Positions 7,742 to 15,816 of a stretch of DNA of 64,000 nucleotides are shown here, piece after piece. The notes beneath the pieces were generated by a model, which saw only the letters and a list, made by a program, of their open reading frames with translations, searched no databases and was not told where the DNA came from. The translations under genes were made by a program, and so were the position numbers. How positions within the stretch are numbered: the first letter of the stretch is position 1; each line of letters starts with the position of its first letter. This DNA comes from Pseudomonas wayambapalatensis (GTDB lineage Bacteria > Pseudomonadota > Gammaproteobacteria > Pseudomonadales > Pseudomonadaceae), in NCBI GenBank assembly GCA_014268975.2, contig CP077096.1, forward strand, positions 4,811,501 through 4,875,500, written 5' to 3'.

Positions 7742-8371
7742 ATGGATGACTCAGACTACCTGCGCCTGCTTACCATCCAGGCCGAACAAGCCAACGCGTT
7801 CCTGTCCAATGCCCGCAAATGGGAGCGTGAGCGTTGGGTCTGCCAACGCCTGCTGCAAGGGTTGAACATTCCCTACCGCAGCGAAGACTTCACCCCGGCC
7901 GGGCAAGAGCCGCCAGACGTGCTGTTTCGCGATGCGGCGTTCGAGGTGTTCTTCGTCCTCGACGAGGGGCGTCGGCTCAACGACGAATGGCGCGAGGAAC
8001 TGCAGCGCCGGCGCAGTGCCTTCTCCCTGGCCCAACTGGTGCGCCGCGAGGCGCGCCCCCGGCGCATCAGCGCGCAGGAGCTGCTCGCGCGCCTGGCCCC
8101 GACCCTGCGCAAGAAGGCGCACAACTACCGCGAGCGCGGGCTGGACTTGAGCGAGCTGGATATCATCGCCTTCGCCAGCCTCAAGCGCGAAGTGCTCGAC
8201 CTGAACAGCCATTTCCCGCCACCCACCGAATACCTGCGCCAGGGCTGGCGCTCGCTGTCACTGGTGGGGCCGACCTTCGCCCGGGTCTTGTTCGCCCACC
8301 CGGACGCGCCGGATTTCCTGCGCGGCAACCTGGGGCGCAGCATTCTGTTCGATGTCGGTATCAGTCTTTGA
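7742..8371 (+). CDS. DUF1780 family protein
   Basis: 209-aa soluble protein, 'MDDSDYLRLLTIQAEQANAF...', recognised as the DUF1780 family found in Pseudomonas. A central 'PDVLFRDAAFEVFFVLDEGRR' split resembles the beta core of restriction-endonuclease-like folds, but I cannot show catalytic activity. ATG at 7742 follows the promoter-side AT-rich stretch; longer in-frame extensions upstream have no family similarity. It is divergent from the CbiM-like gene and followed by the small DUF3094 gene and ndh. Function is unknown. Confidence 0.75.
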   Translation: MDDSDYLRLLTIQAEQANAFLSNARKWERERWVCQRLLQGLNIPYRSEDFTPAGQEPPDVLFRDAAFEVFFVLDEGRRLNDEWREELQRRRSAFSLAQLVRREARPRRISAQELLARLAPTLRKKAHNYRERGLDLSELDIIAFASLKREVLDLNSHFPPPTEYLRQGWRSLSLVGPTFARVLFAHPDAPDFLRGNLGRSILFDVGISL

Positions 8372-8514
8372 TCGCGTGCCGGGTGTCTTTGCGATGGCGT
8401 ACACTCGGCGGCGGAGATGAAAGGTATTATCATTTGTTTCACGTGCTTGCGATAACGCTGCAGGAAAGGTTGTAGCGTTCTCGTCATCCCAAGCGTCTAC
8501 CCACGAGGCCCACC

Positions 8515-8688
8515 ATGACCAGCCGCCTGAATCCGGAAGATCAGCGTCGCGTCGATGAGTATCTGCGAGCCCCCCAGCATCAAGTCGAGCGCAAGCCTTT
8601 CAGGCCCTGGCTGCTCCTTGCCCTGGTGGTGATCGTGACCATTGGTCTGGGCCTGTTGAGCCGCTTGCTGAGTGGACTGGTGCTATGA
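8515..8688 (+). CDS. Small DUF3094 membrane protein
   Basis: 57-aa protein. A charged N-terminal half (MTSRLNPEDQRRVDEYL...) is followed by one transmembrane helix at about residues 32-52 (LLLALVVIVTIGLGLLSRLL). Its size and the 'NPEDQRRVDEYL' start fit the DUF3094 family of gammaproteobacteria. A GAGG precedes the ATG. It lies 84 bp before ndh on the same strand and may be cotranscribed. Role unknown. Confidence 0.8.
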   Translation: MTSRLNPEDQRRVDEYLRAPQHQVERKPFRPWLLLALVVIVTIGLGLLSRLLSGLVL

Positions 8689-8772
8689 GCTGCCTTGCGC
8701 TCGCCCTCCTCTCTCGCACGCAGCGGCCGGACCTTGTGTCCAAGAATTCCGTAAAACTTGTGAGATATCCCC

Positions 8773-10068
8773 ATGACTCATCGCATCGTGATTGTCGGCG
8801 GCGGCGCCGGCGGCGTGGAACTGGCGACCCGCCTGGGTAAGAGCCTCGGCAAGCGCAAACGCGCCGAGATCACTCTGGTCGACGCCAACCTGACGCACAT
8901 CTGGAAACCGCTGCTGCACGAAGTGGCTGCCGGCTCGCTGAACTCCTCGGAAGACGAGCTGAACTACGTGGCCCAGGCCAAGTGGAACCACTTCAACTTC
9001 CAGTTGGGGCGCATGAGCGGCCTGGACCGTGAAGGCAAGCAGATCCAGCTGGCTGCGACCCTCGACGAACAAGGCCGCGAGCTGCTGCCCGCGCGCACTC
9101 TGGGCTACGACACCCTGGTGATCGCCGTGGGCAGCAACACCAACGACTTCGGCACCCTGGGCGCGGCGCAGCACTGCCTGTTCCTCGACAGCCGCAAGCA
9201 GGCCGAGCGCTTCCACCAGCAACTGCTCAACCACTACCTGCGCGCCCACGCCGGCGATCAGGCCAGCGAGCAGATCAGCGTGGCCATCGTCGGCGCCGGT
9301 GCTACCGGCGTGGAACTGGCGGCGGAGCTGCACAACGCTGCGCACGAGCTGGCCGCCTACGGCCTGGACCGCATCCAGCCCAAGGACATGCACATCACCC
9401 TGATCGAGGCCGGCCCGCGCGTGCTGCCAGCCTTGCCGGAGCGCATCAGCGTGCCGGTGCACAAGACCCTGGAGAAACTCGGGGTGACGGTGATGACCAA
9501 CGCCGCGGTCAGCGAAGTGACCGAGGAAGGCCTGAAGACCGCGACCGGCGAAGTGATCCAGGCGAGCCTGAAAGTGTGGGCGGCGGGTATTCGTGCGCCG
9601 GGCTTCCTCAAGGATATCGACGGCCTGGAGACCAACCGGATCAACCAGCTGGTGGTGCGTCCTACGCTGCAGACCACGCGGGATGACGACATCTTCGCCT
9701 TCGGCGACTGCGCTGCCTGCCCGCAGCCGGGCAGCGACCGCAATGTGCCGCCGCGGGCGCAGGCGGCGCACCAGCAGGCATCGATGCTGGCCAAGAGCCT
9801 GAAGGCGCGGCTGGAGAACAAGCCGCTGCCAACCTACGCGTACAAGGACTACGGCTCGCTGGTGTCGCTGTCGCGGTTCTCGGCGGTGGGCAACCTGATG
9901 GGCAACCTGACCGGCAGCGTGATGCTGGAGGGTTGGCTGGCGCGGATGTTCTATGTATCGCTGTACCGCATGCACCAGATGGCACTGTATGGGGTGTTCC
10001 GCACGGCGATGCTGATGATCGGCAGCAAGATCGGCCGCGGCACCGAGCCGCGCCTGAAGTTGCACTGA
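8773..10068 (+). CDS. ndh: Type II NADH:quinone oxidoreductase
   Basis: 431-aa flavoprotein that passes electrons from NADH to quinone without pumping protons, on the inner face of the membrane. An N-terminal FAD site GGGAGG is at residues 9-14. A second Rossmann motif 'VAIVGAGATGVELAAEL' for NADH lies near residue 175, and 'IFAFGDCAACP' is the C-terminal FAD contact. The C-terminal region, 'MLEGWLARMFYVSLYRMHQMALYG' in part, is amphipathic and would anchor the enzyme. Length is normal. A strong terminator follows directly. Confidence 0.93.
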   Translation: MTHRIVIVGGGAGGVELATRLGKSLGKRKRAEITLVDANLTHIWKPLLHEVAAGSLNSSEDELNYVAQAKWNHFNFQLGRMSGLDREGKQIQLAATLDEQGRELLPARTLGYDTLVIAVGSNTNDFGTLGAAQHCLFLDSRKQAERFHQQLLNHYLRAHAGDQASEQISVAIVGAGATGVELAAELHNAAHELAAYGLDRIQPKDMHITLIEAGPRVLPALPERISVPVHKTLEKLGVTVMTNAAVSEVTEEGLKTATGEVIQASLKVWAAGIRAPGFLKDIDGLETNRINQLVVRPTLQTTRDDDIFAFGDCAACPQPGSDRNVPPRAQAAHQQASMLAKSLKARLENKPLPTYAYKDYGSLVSLSRFSAVGNLMGNLTGSVMLEGWLARMFYVSLYRMHQMALYGVFRTAMLMIGSKIGRGTEPRLKLH

Positions 10069-10083
10069 TCAGCTGAGATCACG

Positions 10084-10107
10084 AGGGCCGCTTTGCGGCC
10101 CTTTTTG
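10084..10107 (+). terminator. Rho-independent terminator after ndh
   Basis: An 8-bp stem, AGGGCCGC at 10084-10091 and GCGGCCCT at 10095-10102, has a TTT loop followed by a T run. Confidence 0.9.
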
Positions 10108-10172
10108 CGAGCACGTCGCCGCGCAGGAGCCGCAAGCTCTGGCGTGATCGGCAGGGCAGAGGCCAGGCAGGG

Positions 10173-10733
10173 TCAGCTGCATGGCCGCTCCAGGTGCGCG
10201 AGCAGATGCGAGACGGTGTCGGCCAATGGCCCGGAGTTGTCGAGCACCAGCAAGCCGGGGTCGGCCTCGCGCGCTTCGCTGGCAAAGCGGGCATTACGCG
10301 CCAAGCGCGCCTGCACTTCCTCCTGCGACTCACGCCCCCGCGCCAGCAGGCGCTGGCGCAGGATGTCCTGTTCGACACTGAGCAGTACCACCTGCAAATT
10401 CGGATAACGCTGCCGCGCCGTATTCAGGTAGCCACGCGAGCCGTTCACCAGCACGTCGTGCCCTTCTTCCAGCCACTGGTCGATGACCCGTGGAATGCCG
10501 TAGTGCAGGCCGTTGGCCTGCCAGTGCAGGGCAAATGCACCGTCCTCGCGCATCTGCTCGAACTGTGCGGCGCTCACCGCCAGGGCGGCTTCGCCCATCG
10601 CTTCGGCAGACCGGGTGATGACCCGCCGGGCAATGCGACAGCCACGCGCTGTCAGTTGTTCGCGGGCGGCGTCCAGCAGGCTGTCCTTGCCGGATCCGGA
10701 CGGCCCGATCAGGTAAATCAACCTGCCTGCCAT
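10173..10733 (-). CDS. phnN: Ribose 1,5-bisphosphate phosphokinase PhnN
   Basis: 186-aa P-loop kinase that makes PRPP from ribose 1,5-bisphosphate, part of the C-P lyase phosphonate pathway. Walker A GPSGSGKDS is at residues 10-18. 'RRVITRSAEAMGE' and 'ALHWQANGLHYGIP' are guanylate-kinase-like blocks of PhnN. ATG at 10733 overlaps the stop of the decayed phnM reading frame (TGATG), the junction of an old phnM-phnN operon. No other phn gene is present, so phosphonate breakdown is not supported locally; PRPP synthesis from ribose bisphosphate could still be a retained role. It converges on ndh. Confidence 0.9.
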   Translation of the reverse strand: MAGRLIYLIGPSGSGKDSLLDAAREQLTARGCRIARRVITRSAEAMGEAALAVSAAQFEQMREDGAFALHWQANGLHYGIPRVIDQWLEEGHDVLVNGSRGYLNTARQRYPNLQVVLLSVEQDILRQRLLARGRESQEEVQARLARNARFASEAREADPGLLVLDNSGPLADTVSHLLAHLERPCS

Positions 10734-10956
10734 CAGTACACCCTCTTCGCTTCTCGCCATACCTGCCGCACCGACGCGGATATCGCCACGGTCATGCGAC
10801 TCTCGCAGCACTGATCCTTTGCACGGCCCGGGGCAAACCGATGCCGCTGTGCCCGGCGGTGCCGAGAATGAACGCGGCAGCAGGCTGGTCGAATGATAAT
10901 CGCTGGGAAGATATCCAGCAGCCCCTCGCGCGCCAAGTCGGCCGCTGCCACCGAGA
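10733..10956 (-). pseudogene. phnM: Remnant of phnM C-terminus
   Basis: Immediately upstream of phnN, translated fragments in different frames match the end of PhnM, the alkylphosphonate triphosphate diphosphohydrolase. They are 'LAREGLLDI', then 'PSDYHSTSLL' (the SSDYxPxSLL block), 'SHDRGDIRVG' (the DRGxIxxG block) and finally 'VRQVWREAKRVY' before the stop that overlaps phnN. At least two frameshifts separate them, and nothing of the N-terminal ~300 residues remains. The fragment ends at the 38-bp repeat at 10957, which probably marks the deletion endpoint. The match is to remembered PhnM sequence, not an alignment. Confidence 0.75.
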
Positions 10957-10993
10957 CTGTGGCTGGCCTTCAGATTTTGAACAGGACAGTTGC
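10957..10993 (+). repeat. 38-bp interspersed repeat, copy 2
   Basis: GGCTGGCCTTCAGATTTTGA followed by ACAGGACAGTTGC matches the copies at 6871 and 21031 with few changes. It abuts the broken phnM remnant and is not preceded by a REP palindrome. Confidence 0.85.
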
Positions 10994-11039
10994 AACCCCA
11001 GTAAAACAGCCGCGAGTTACGAAATGATTTTCTCGAGAC

Positions 11040-11076
11040 AAAAGAAAAAGGGCATCTCATTCGAGATGCCCTTTTT
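11040..11076 (-). terminator. Terminator of the tRNA cluster
   Basis: Stem GGGCATCTC at 11050-11058 pairs with GAGATGCCC at 11063-11071 around ATTC. On the minus strand it is followed by TTTTTCTTT, just past the tRNA-Lys 3' end; T5 on the plus side makes it bidirectional. Confidence 0.9.
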
Positions 11077-11079
11077 ACA

Positions 11080-11155
11080 TGGTGGGTCGTGTAGGATTCG
11101 AACCTACGACCAATTGGTTAAAAGCCAACTGCTCTACCAACTGAGCTAACGACCC
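11080..11155 (-). tRNA. tRNA-Lys(TTT)
   Basis: 76-nt cloverleaf on the minus strand with encoded CCA. Acceptor GGGTCGT pairs with ACGACCC, and anticodon loop CTTTTAA gives TTT. It is the last of three tRNA genes transcribed leftward from the promoter at 11400-11427. Confidence 0.97.
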
Positions 11156-11161
11156 GGAAAA

Positions 11162-11238
11162 TGGTCGGGGTGAGGGGATTCGAACTCCTGACATCCTGCT
11201 CCCAAAGCAGGCGCGCTACCGGACTGCGCTACACCCCG
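11162..11238 (-). tRNA. tRNA-Pro(TGG)
   Basis: 77-nt minus-strand tRNA with encoded CCA. Acceptor CGGGGTG pairs with CACCCCG, and the loop TTTGGGA gives anticodon TGG. Six bases separate it from tRNA-Lys. Confidence 0.97.
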
Positions 11239-11242
11239 AAAT

Positions 11243-11318
11243 TGGCTCCGCGACCTGGACTCGAACCAGGGACCCAATGATTAACAGTCATTTGCTCTAC
11301 CGACTGAGCTATCGCGGA
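11243..11318 (-). tRNA. tRNA-Asn(GTT)
   Basis: 76-nt minus-strand tRNA with encoded CCA. Acceptor TCCGCGA pairs with TCGCGGA, and loop CTGTTAA gives anticodon GTT. It is the promoter-proximal gene of the cluster. Confidence 0.97.
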
Positions 11319-11399
11319 ACTGAACTTCGTACAACTCTTACAGCTTCGAAGTTTGTGTTAGCTTCGATCTCTTCAGCGTTGTCGCTGCTGAGGCCGGCT

Positions 11400-11427
11400 A
11401 TTCTACATTCTTCGTTTTGCTTGTCAA
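11400..11427 (-). promoter_or_regulatory. Sigma-70 promoter of the tRNA cluster
   Basis: On the minus strand TTGACA-like TTGACA (11422-11427) and TAGAAT (11400-11405) are spaced by 16 bases, about 80 bp before tRNA-Asn. The remaining gap up to clpB (to 11620) has AT-rich DNA and no gene that I can support. Confidence 0.85.
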
Positions 11428-11620
11428 CCACTTTTTTTTACCCAACTTACTGATTTGTAAGTTGTTTTCAGATCATCTTTACCGCCGGTGATCTGCGTAG
11501 TGCCTGACAGCGGTGCGAATATTAGGGGCACTCGTTTTTTTGTGCAAGCATTTTTTTCAAAATTTTCAGCGAGTTAGATCCCGCACCGAAAAATCAGGGG
11601 TTTGCGGGGTTTGCGCAGGT

Positions 11621-11647
11621 GCCATCGCGGGGCAAGCCCGCGATGGC
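11621..11647. repeat. Single REP palindrome after clpB
   Basis: GCCATCGCGGG at 11621-11631 and CCCGCGATGGC at 11637-11647 form a perfect 11-bp hairpin with loop GCAAG, just downstream of the clpB stop. It may protect or end the clpB message. Confidence 0.85.
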
Positions 11648-11654
11648 AACACCG

Positions 11655-14219
11655 TCAGGCAAAGACGATCTCGTCGCCTTCCACCTTCGCCGTGATCGCC
11701 GCACCTGGCACGAACTGGCCACCGAGGATCAGTTGCGCCAGCGGGTTCTCGATCCAGCGCTGGATCGCACGCTTGAGCGGCCGTGCGCCATACACCGGGT
11801 CGTAGCCAACGGCAATCAGCTTGTCGAGGGCTTCCGGGCTCAGGCTCAGCGACAGCTCGCGCTCAGCCAGACGACCGCGCAGGCGGCCCAGTTGGATCTC
11901 GGTGATACCGGCGATCTGCTCGCGGCCCAGCGGCTCGAACACCACCACTTCGTCGATCCGGTTGATGAACTCCGGACGGAAGTGCGCACCCACCGCATCC
12001 ATCACCGCCGCACGTTGCGCCTCACGGTCGCCGACCAGTTCCTGAATCTGCGCCGAGCCCAGGTTGGAGGTCATGACGATGACCGTGTTGCGGAAATCAA
12101 CGGTACGCCCGTGACTGTCGGTCAGGCGGCCATCCTCCAGCACCTGCAGGAGCACGTTGAACACATCCGGGTGCGCCTTCTCCACCTCGTCGAGCAACAC
12201 CACCGAGTAAGGTTTGCGACGCACCGCCTCGGTCAGGTAGCCGCCCTCCTCATAACCCACATAGCCTGGTGGTGCACCGATCAGGCGAGCGACAGAGTGC
12301 TTCTCCATGAACTCGGACATGTCGATGCGCACCATGGCCTCCTCGGTGTCGAAGAGGAATTCGGCGAGCGCCTTGCACAGCTCGGTCTTGCCGACGCCAG
12401 TCGGGCCGAGGAACAGGAACGAGCCGCTCGGGCGGTTCGGGTCGGACAGCCCGGCACGCGACCGGCGCACGGCGTTGGCCACGGCAGTGACCGCCTCGTC
12501 CTGGCCAATCACCCGCTCGTGCAGCAGGCCTTCCATCTTCAGCAGCTTCTCGCGCTCGCCTTCGAGCATCTTCGACACCGGGATGCCGGTCCACTTGGAC
12601 ACGACCTCGGCGATCTCTTCCTCGGTGACCTTGTTGCGCAGCAGCTGGTTCTCGGTCTTGCCGTGCTGATCGACCATCTGCAGACTGCGCTCCAGGTCGG
12701 GGATCACCCCGTACTGCAACTCGGCCATGCGGCTCAGGTCACCCTTGCGGCGGGCGGCTTCCAGCTCCTGGCGGGCTTGCTCGATCTTTTGCTGGATCTG
12801 CGCCGAGCCCTGTACCTCGGCCTTTTCCGACGCCCAGATTTCTTCGAGGTCGGAATATTCGCGCTCAAGGCGCTCGATTTCCTCGGTGAGTTTTTCCAGG
12901 CGCTTCTTGGCCGCTTCGTCCTCTTCCTTCTTCAGGGCCTGGGACTCCACTTTCAACTGGATCAGACGACGATCAAGACGGTCGAGCACCTCTGGCTTGG
13001 AGTCGATCTCCATGCGGATGCGGCTGGCGGCTTCGTCGATCAGGTCGATGGCCTTGTCCGGCAGCTGGCGGTCGGTGATGTAGCGGTGGCTGAGCTTGGC
13101 CGCAGCGATGATCGCACCGTCGGTGATGGCCACCTTGTGGTGCACTTCGTAGCGCTCCTTAAGGCCACGCAGGATGGCAATGGTGTCTTCCTCGCTCGGC
13201 TCCTCGACCAGCACTTTCTGGAAGCGTCGCTCCAGCGCTGCGTCCTTCTCGATGAACTGGCGGTACTCGTTGAGCGTGGTGGCGCCAACGCAGTGCAACT
13301 CACCGCGGGCCAGGGCCGGCTTGAGCATGTTGCCGGCGTCCATCGCGCCCTCGCCCTTGCCGGCGCCGACCATGGTGTGCAGTTCGTCGATGAACAGGAT
13401 GATCTGGCCTTCCTGCTTGGACAGCTCGTTGAGCAAACCTTTGAGGCGCTCTTCGAACTCACCGCGATACTTGGCGCCAGCAATCAGCGCGCCCATGTCC
13501 AGGGCGAGCAGGCGCTTGCCCTTGAGACCATCGGGCACTTCGCCATTGATGATGCGCTGGGCCAGGCCTTCGGCGATGGCAGTCTTGCCGACGCCGGGCT
13601 CGCCAATCAGCACGGGGTTGTTCTTGGTGCGGCGCTGCAGCACCTGCACGGTACGGCGAATTTCGTCGTCACGGCCGATCACCGGGTCGAGCTTGCCTTC
13701 TTCGGCACGCTTGGTCAGGTCGACGGTGTACTTGTCCAGCGCCTGGCGCGACTCCTCGGCGTTGGCATCATTGACCGCCTCGCCACCGCGCAGGTTGTTG
13801 ATGGCGTTTTCCAGGGCCTTCTTGCTCACGCCCTGGCCGAGCAGCAGCTTGCCGACCTTGCTGTTCTCATCCATGGCGGCGAGCAGCACCAGTTCGCTGG
13901 AAATGAACTGGTCGCCCTTCTGCTGGGCCAGGCGGTCAGCCTGGTTGAGCAGGCGCGCCAAGTCCTGGGACATGTTCACATCGCCCGTGGGGTTCTGGAT
14001 TTTCGGCAGCTGGTCGAGCTCTTTGGTCAGCGCCTTGCGCAGGCTGGTGATGTCGAAGCCTACCTGCATAAGCAGCGGCTTGATCGAGCCACCCTGCTGC
14101 TCGATCAGGGCCTGCAGCAGATGCACAGGTTCAATGGCCGGATGGTCCATGCCAACGGCCAGGGATTGGGAATCGGATAATGCCAGTTGCAGCTTGCTTG
14201 TCAGTCGGTCTATTCGCAT
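11655..14219 (-). CDS. clpB: Disaggregase chaperone ClpB
   Basis: 854-aa hexameric AAA+ chaperone that, with DnaK, pulls proteins out of heat-induced aggregates. Order: N-terminal double-repeat domain (MRIDRLTSKLQ...), first AAA with Walker A GEPGVGKTA near residue 205, the coiled-coil middle domain rich in Glu/Lys/Arg (about 410-525), and second AAA with GPTGVGKTE near 605. Length is the usual one. ATG at 14219 is chosen from the conserved N-terminus; AGGAAGG lies just before it. A sigma-32-like promoter stands upstream (14295-14323). No ClpX-type adaptor genes are nearby. Confidence 0.97.
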   Translation of the reverse strand: MRIDRLTSKLQLALSDSQSLAVGMDHPAIEPVHLLQALIEQQGGSIKPLLMQVGFDITSLRKALTKELDQLPKIQNPTGDVNMSQDLARLLNQADRLAQQKGDQFISSELVLLAAMDENSKVGKLLLGQGVSKKALENAINNLRGGEAVNDANAEESRQALDKYTVDLTKRAEEGKLDPVIGRDDEIRRTVQVLQRRTKNNPVLIGEPGVGKTAIAEGLAQRIINGEVPDGLKGKRLLALDMGALIAGAKYRGEFEERLKGLLNELSKQEGQIILFIDELHTMVGAGKGEGAMDAGNMLKPALARGELHCVGATTLNEYRQFIEKDAALERRFQKVLVEEPSEEDTIAILRGLKERYEVHHKVAITDGAIIAAAKLSHRYITDRQLPDKAIDLIDEAASRIRMEIDSKPEVLDRLDRRLIQLKVESQALKKEEDEAAKKRLEKLTEEIERLEREYSDLEEIWASEKAEVQGSAQIQQKIEQARQELEAARRKGDLSRMAELQYGVIPDLERSLQMVDQHGKTENQLLRNKVTEEEIAEVVSKWTGIPVSKMLEGEREKLLKMEGLLHERVIGQDEAVTAVANAVRRSRAGLSDPNRPSGSFLFLGPTGVGKTELCKALAEFLFDTEEAMVRIDMSEFMEKHSVARLIGAPPGYVGYEEGGYLTEAVRRKPYSVVLLDEVEKAHPDVFNVLLQVLEDGRLTDSHGRTVDFRNTVIVMTSNLGSAQIQELVGDREAQRAAVMDAVGAHFRPEFINRIDEVVVFEPLGREQIAGITEIQLGRLRGRLAERELSLSLSPEALDKLIAVGYDPVYGARPLKRAIQRWIENPLAQLILGGQFVPGAAITAKVEGDEIVFA

Positions 14220-14294
14220 GGGGATACCTTCCTTTAAAGGGCAGGCGGAGCGATGGACAGCACCTGTAATGAAGAACCTGCCTGAGATGACCAA

Positions 14295-14323
14295 TAGATA
14301 AGGCTGATTCTGGAAGATTCAAG
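14295..14323 (-). promoter_or_regulatory. Putative sigma-32 heat-shock promoter of clpB
   Basis: On the minus strand CTTGAATC (14316-14323) and CCTTATCTA (14295-14303) are separated by 12 bases, close to the CTTGAAA-N13-15-CCCCATNT consensus, about 75 bp before the clpB start. The -10 half is imperfect. Confidence 0.6.
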
Positions 14324-14370
14324 CTTAGCGGGGTTGACCGAGGTCAGCCTGGTGAACCGACAGAAACAGA

Positions 14371-14394
14371 AACGCCCCGGCAAGCCGGGGCGTT
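14371..14394 (-). terminator. Terminator between clpB promoter region and DUF1329 gene
   Basis: AACGCCCCGGC at 14371-14381 pairs with GCCGGGGCGTT at 14384-14394 around a two-base loop, 34 bp past the DUF1329 stop. The minus-strand T tract is interrupted (TTTCTGTTTC). Confidence 0.75.
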
Positions 14395-14427
14395 CTGGGA
14401 GATTACACGGAGTTGGTTTTTGAACGC

Positions 14428-15792
14428 TTAACGCACGCCACTCTGACGCAGGGCCGCAGGCTGGAAGTCAGCCTTGCTGGCCTTGAAGCCGAAGTCGTAG
14501 GATTGTTTCTCCTCGTTCTTCATGCCCAGTGCCAGGTAACGGCCCGACTGCAGGTCGTAGATGGCTTCGAGGGTGTACCACGGGACCTGGTTGTTGTAGT
14601 ACGGCTGGGCATGCGCCTCGGACACGCGCCACAGCTGGTTGCGCCCGTCGTACTGGTCGATCACCGCGGCCTGCCAGGTATCTTCGTCGATGTAGAAGTC
14701 ACGCTTGGCATAGATATGGCGCTGGCCTGGCTTCAGGGTCGCGACCACATGCCACACACGGCGCAGCTCGTAGCGGGCGAGGTCCTGGTTGATGTGGCCG
14801 GCCTTGATGATGTCGGCGTACTTGAGCTTCGGATCGTCGAGCTTGTAGGCGTTGGAGGCGATGTACATCTCCTTCTTGCCTTCGAGCTTCCAGTCGTAGC
14901 GGTCGGGTGCGCCGTTGTACATGTCCAGGTTGTCGGAGGTACGCAGGCCGTCGGCGGCGGTTCCCGGGCCGTCGTAGGAGACCTGCGGCGCCTGGCGCAC
15001 ACGACGCTGGCCGGCATTGTAGATCCACGCCTTGCGCGGTTCCTTGACCTGGTCGAGGGTCTCGTGCACCAGCAGCACGGTACCAGCCAGGCGCGCTGGC
15101 GCAGTCACTTCCTGCTTGAAGTAGAACAGCACGTTGCCCGGGTTGTTCGGGTCGTAGTCCTTCATCTTGTCGCGGAACACGAACTGGTCGCTGAAGTACA
15201 CCAGGCTGTAGGAGCCGTTCTGCTGCGGCGTAGCCTGGGTCACCAGGCGCGACACGCTACCGCCGCGATAACGGGTGATGTGGTTCCAGATCACCTCGAC
15301 CCCGCTCTTGGGAATCGGGAACGGGATCGCGCCGCGGAAGTTGTTCAGGCCGTTGCCGCCTTCGACCAGGGTGGTCTGGGTGGCGTTGGTCTTGATGTCG
15401 GCGTACACGGCATCCGGCACTGTGGCGCCGCGGTGGGTCTTGTATACCGGCAGCTTGTAGGTGTCCGGATAGCGCTTGAGCATCGCCAGTTGGCCGGGAG
15501 CCAGTTTGTCCTTGTACTGGTCGGCGTTCGCGGCGGTGATGGTGAACAGTGGCTTTTCGCTGCCGTACGGGTCGGACAGGAAGCCCCTGGCATCGACACT
15601 GCCGGCAGTCTTGGACAGCGGCTCCCACGGGCCGATCGAGCCATCGGCGTTGCCGGCCTTCTCGGCGCCCATCGGCGTGAGCGTGGTACCGAGCTTGGCC
15701 GCCTCATCGGCGGAAACCGCAGCCATGACGCTGGTCGCCAGCAGGGACATGCCCAGCACACCGGCTTTCAGCAGACTTGTGGTCATCTTCAT
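14428..15792 (-). CDS. DUF1329 periplasmic/outer-membrane-associated protein
   Basis: 454-aa exported protein of the DUF1329 family. A signal peptide of about 25 residues (hydrophobic LLKAGVLGMSLLATSVMA) precedes the mature 'AVSADEAAKLGTTLTPMGAE'. The family adopts a LolA/LolB-like fold and is nearly always beside a DUF1302 protein. The pair has been proposed to move hydrophobic material to or through the outer membrane. It lies 24 bp after the DUF1302 gene and is transcribed with it. The upstream acyl-CoA ligase on the same strand suggests a fatty-acid or lipid-related role. That role is inferred. Confidence 0.88.
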   Translation of the reverse strand: MKMTTSLLKAGVLGMSLLATSVMAAVSADEAAKLGTTLTPMGAEKAGNADGSIGPWEPLSKTAGSVDARGFLSDPYGSEKPLFTITAANADQYKDKLAPGQLAMLKRYPDTYKLPVYKTHRGATVPDAVYADIKTNATQTTLVEGGNGLNNFRGAIPFPIPKSGVEVIWNHITRYRGGSVSRLVTQATPQQNGSYSLVYFSDQFVFRDKMKDYDPNNPGNVLFYFKQEVTAPARLAGTVLLVHETLDQVKEPRKAWIYNAGQRRVRQAPQVSYDGPGTAADGLRTSDNLDMYNGAPDRYDWKLEGKKEMYIASNAYKLDDPKLKYADIIKAGHINQDLARYELRRVWHVVATLKPGQRHIYAKRDFYIDEDTWQAAVIDQYDGRNQLWRVSEAHAQPYYNNQVPWYTLEAIYDLQSGRYLALGMKNEEKQSYDFGFKASKADFQPAALRQSGVR

Positions 15793-15816
15793 CGTTGTCG
15801 TCCTGGATCAGAGTTC

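Noticed and set aside
7742..8371. DUF1780 protein as part of a defence system
   Set aside because: It sits in conserved core context without partner genes; the nuclease-like fold hint alone is not enough.
11619..14180. 853-codon open frame antisense to clpB
   Set aside because: It mirrors clpB in the complementary frame, is His/Gln/Leu-rich without family likeness, and results from high GC third-position bias.
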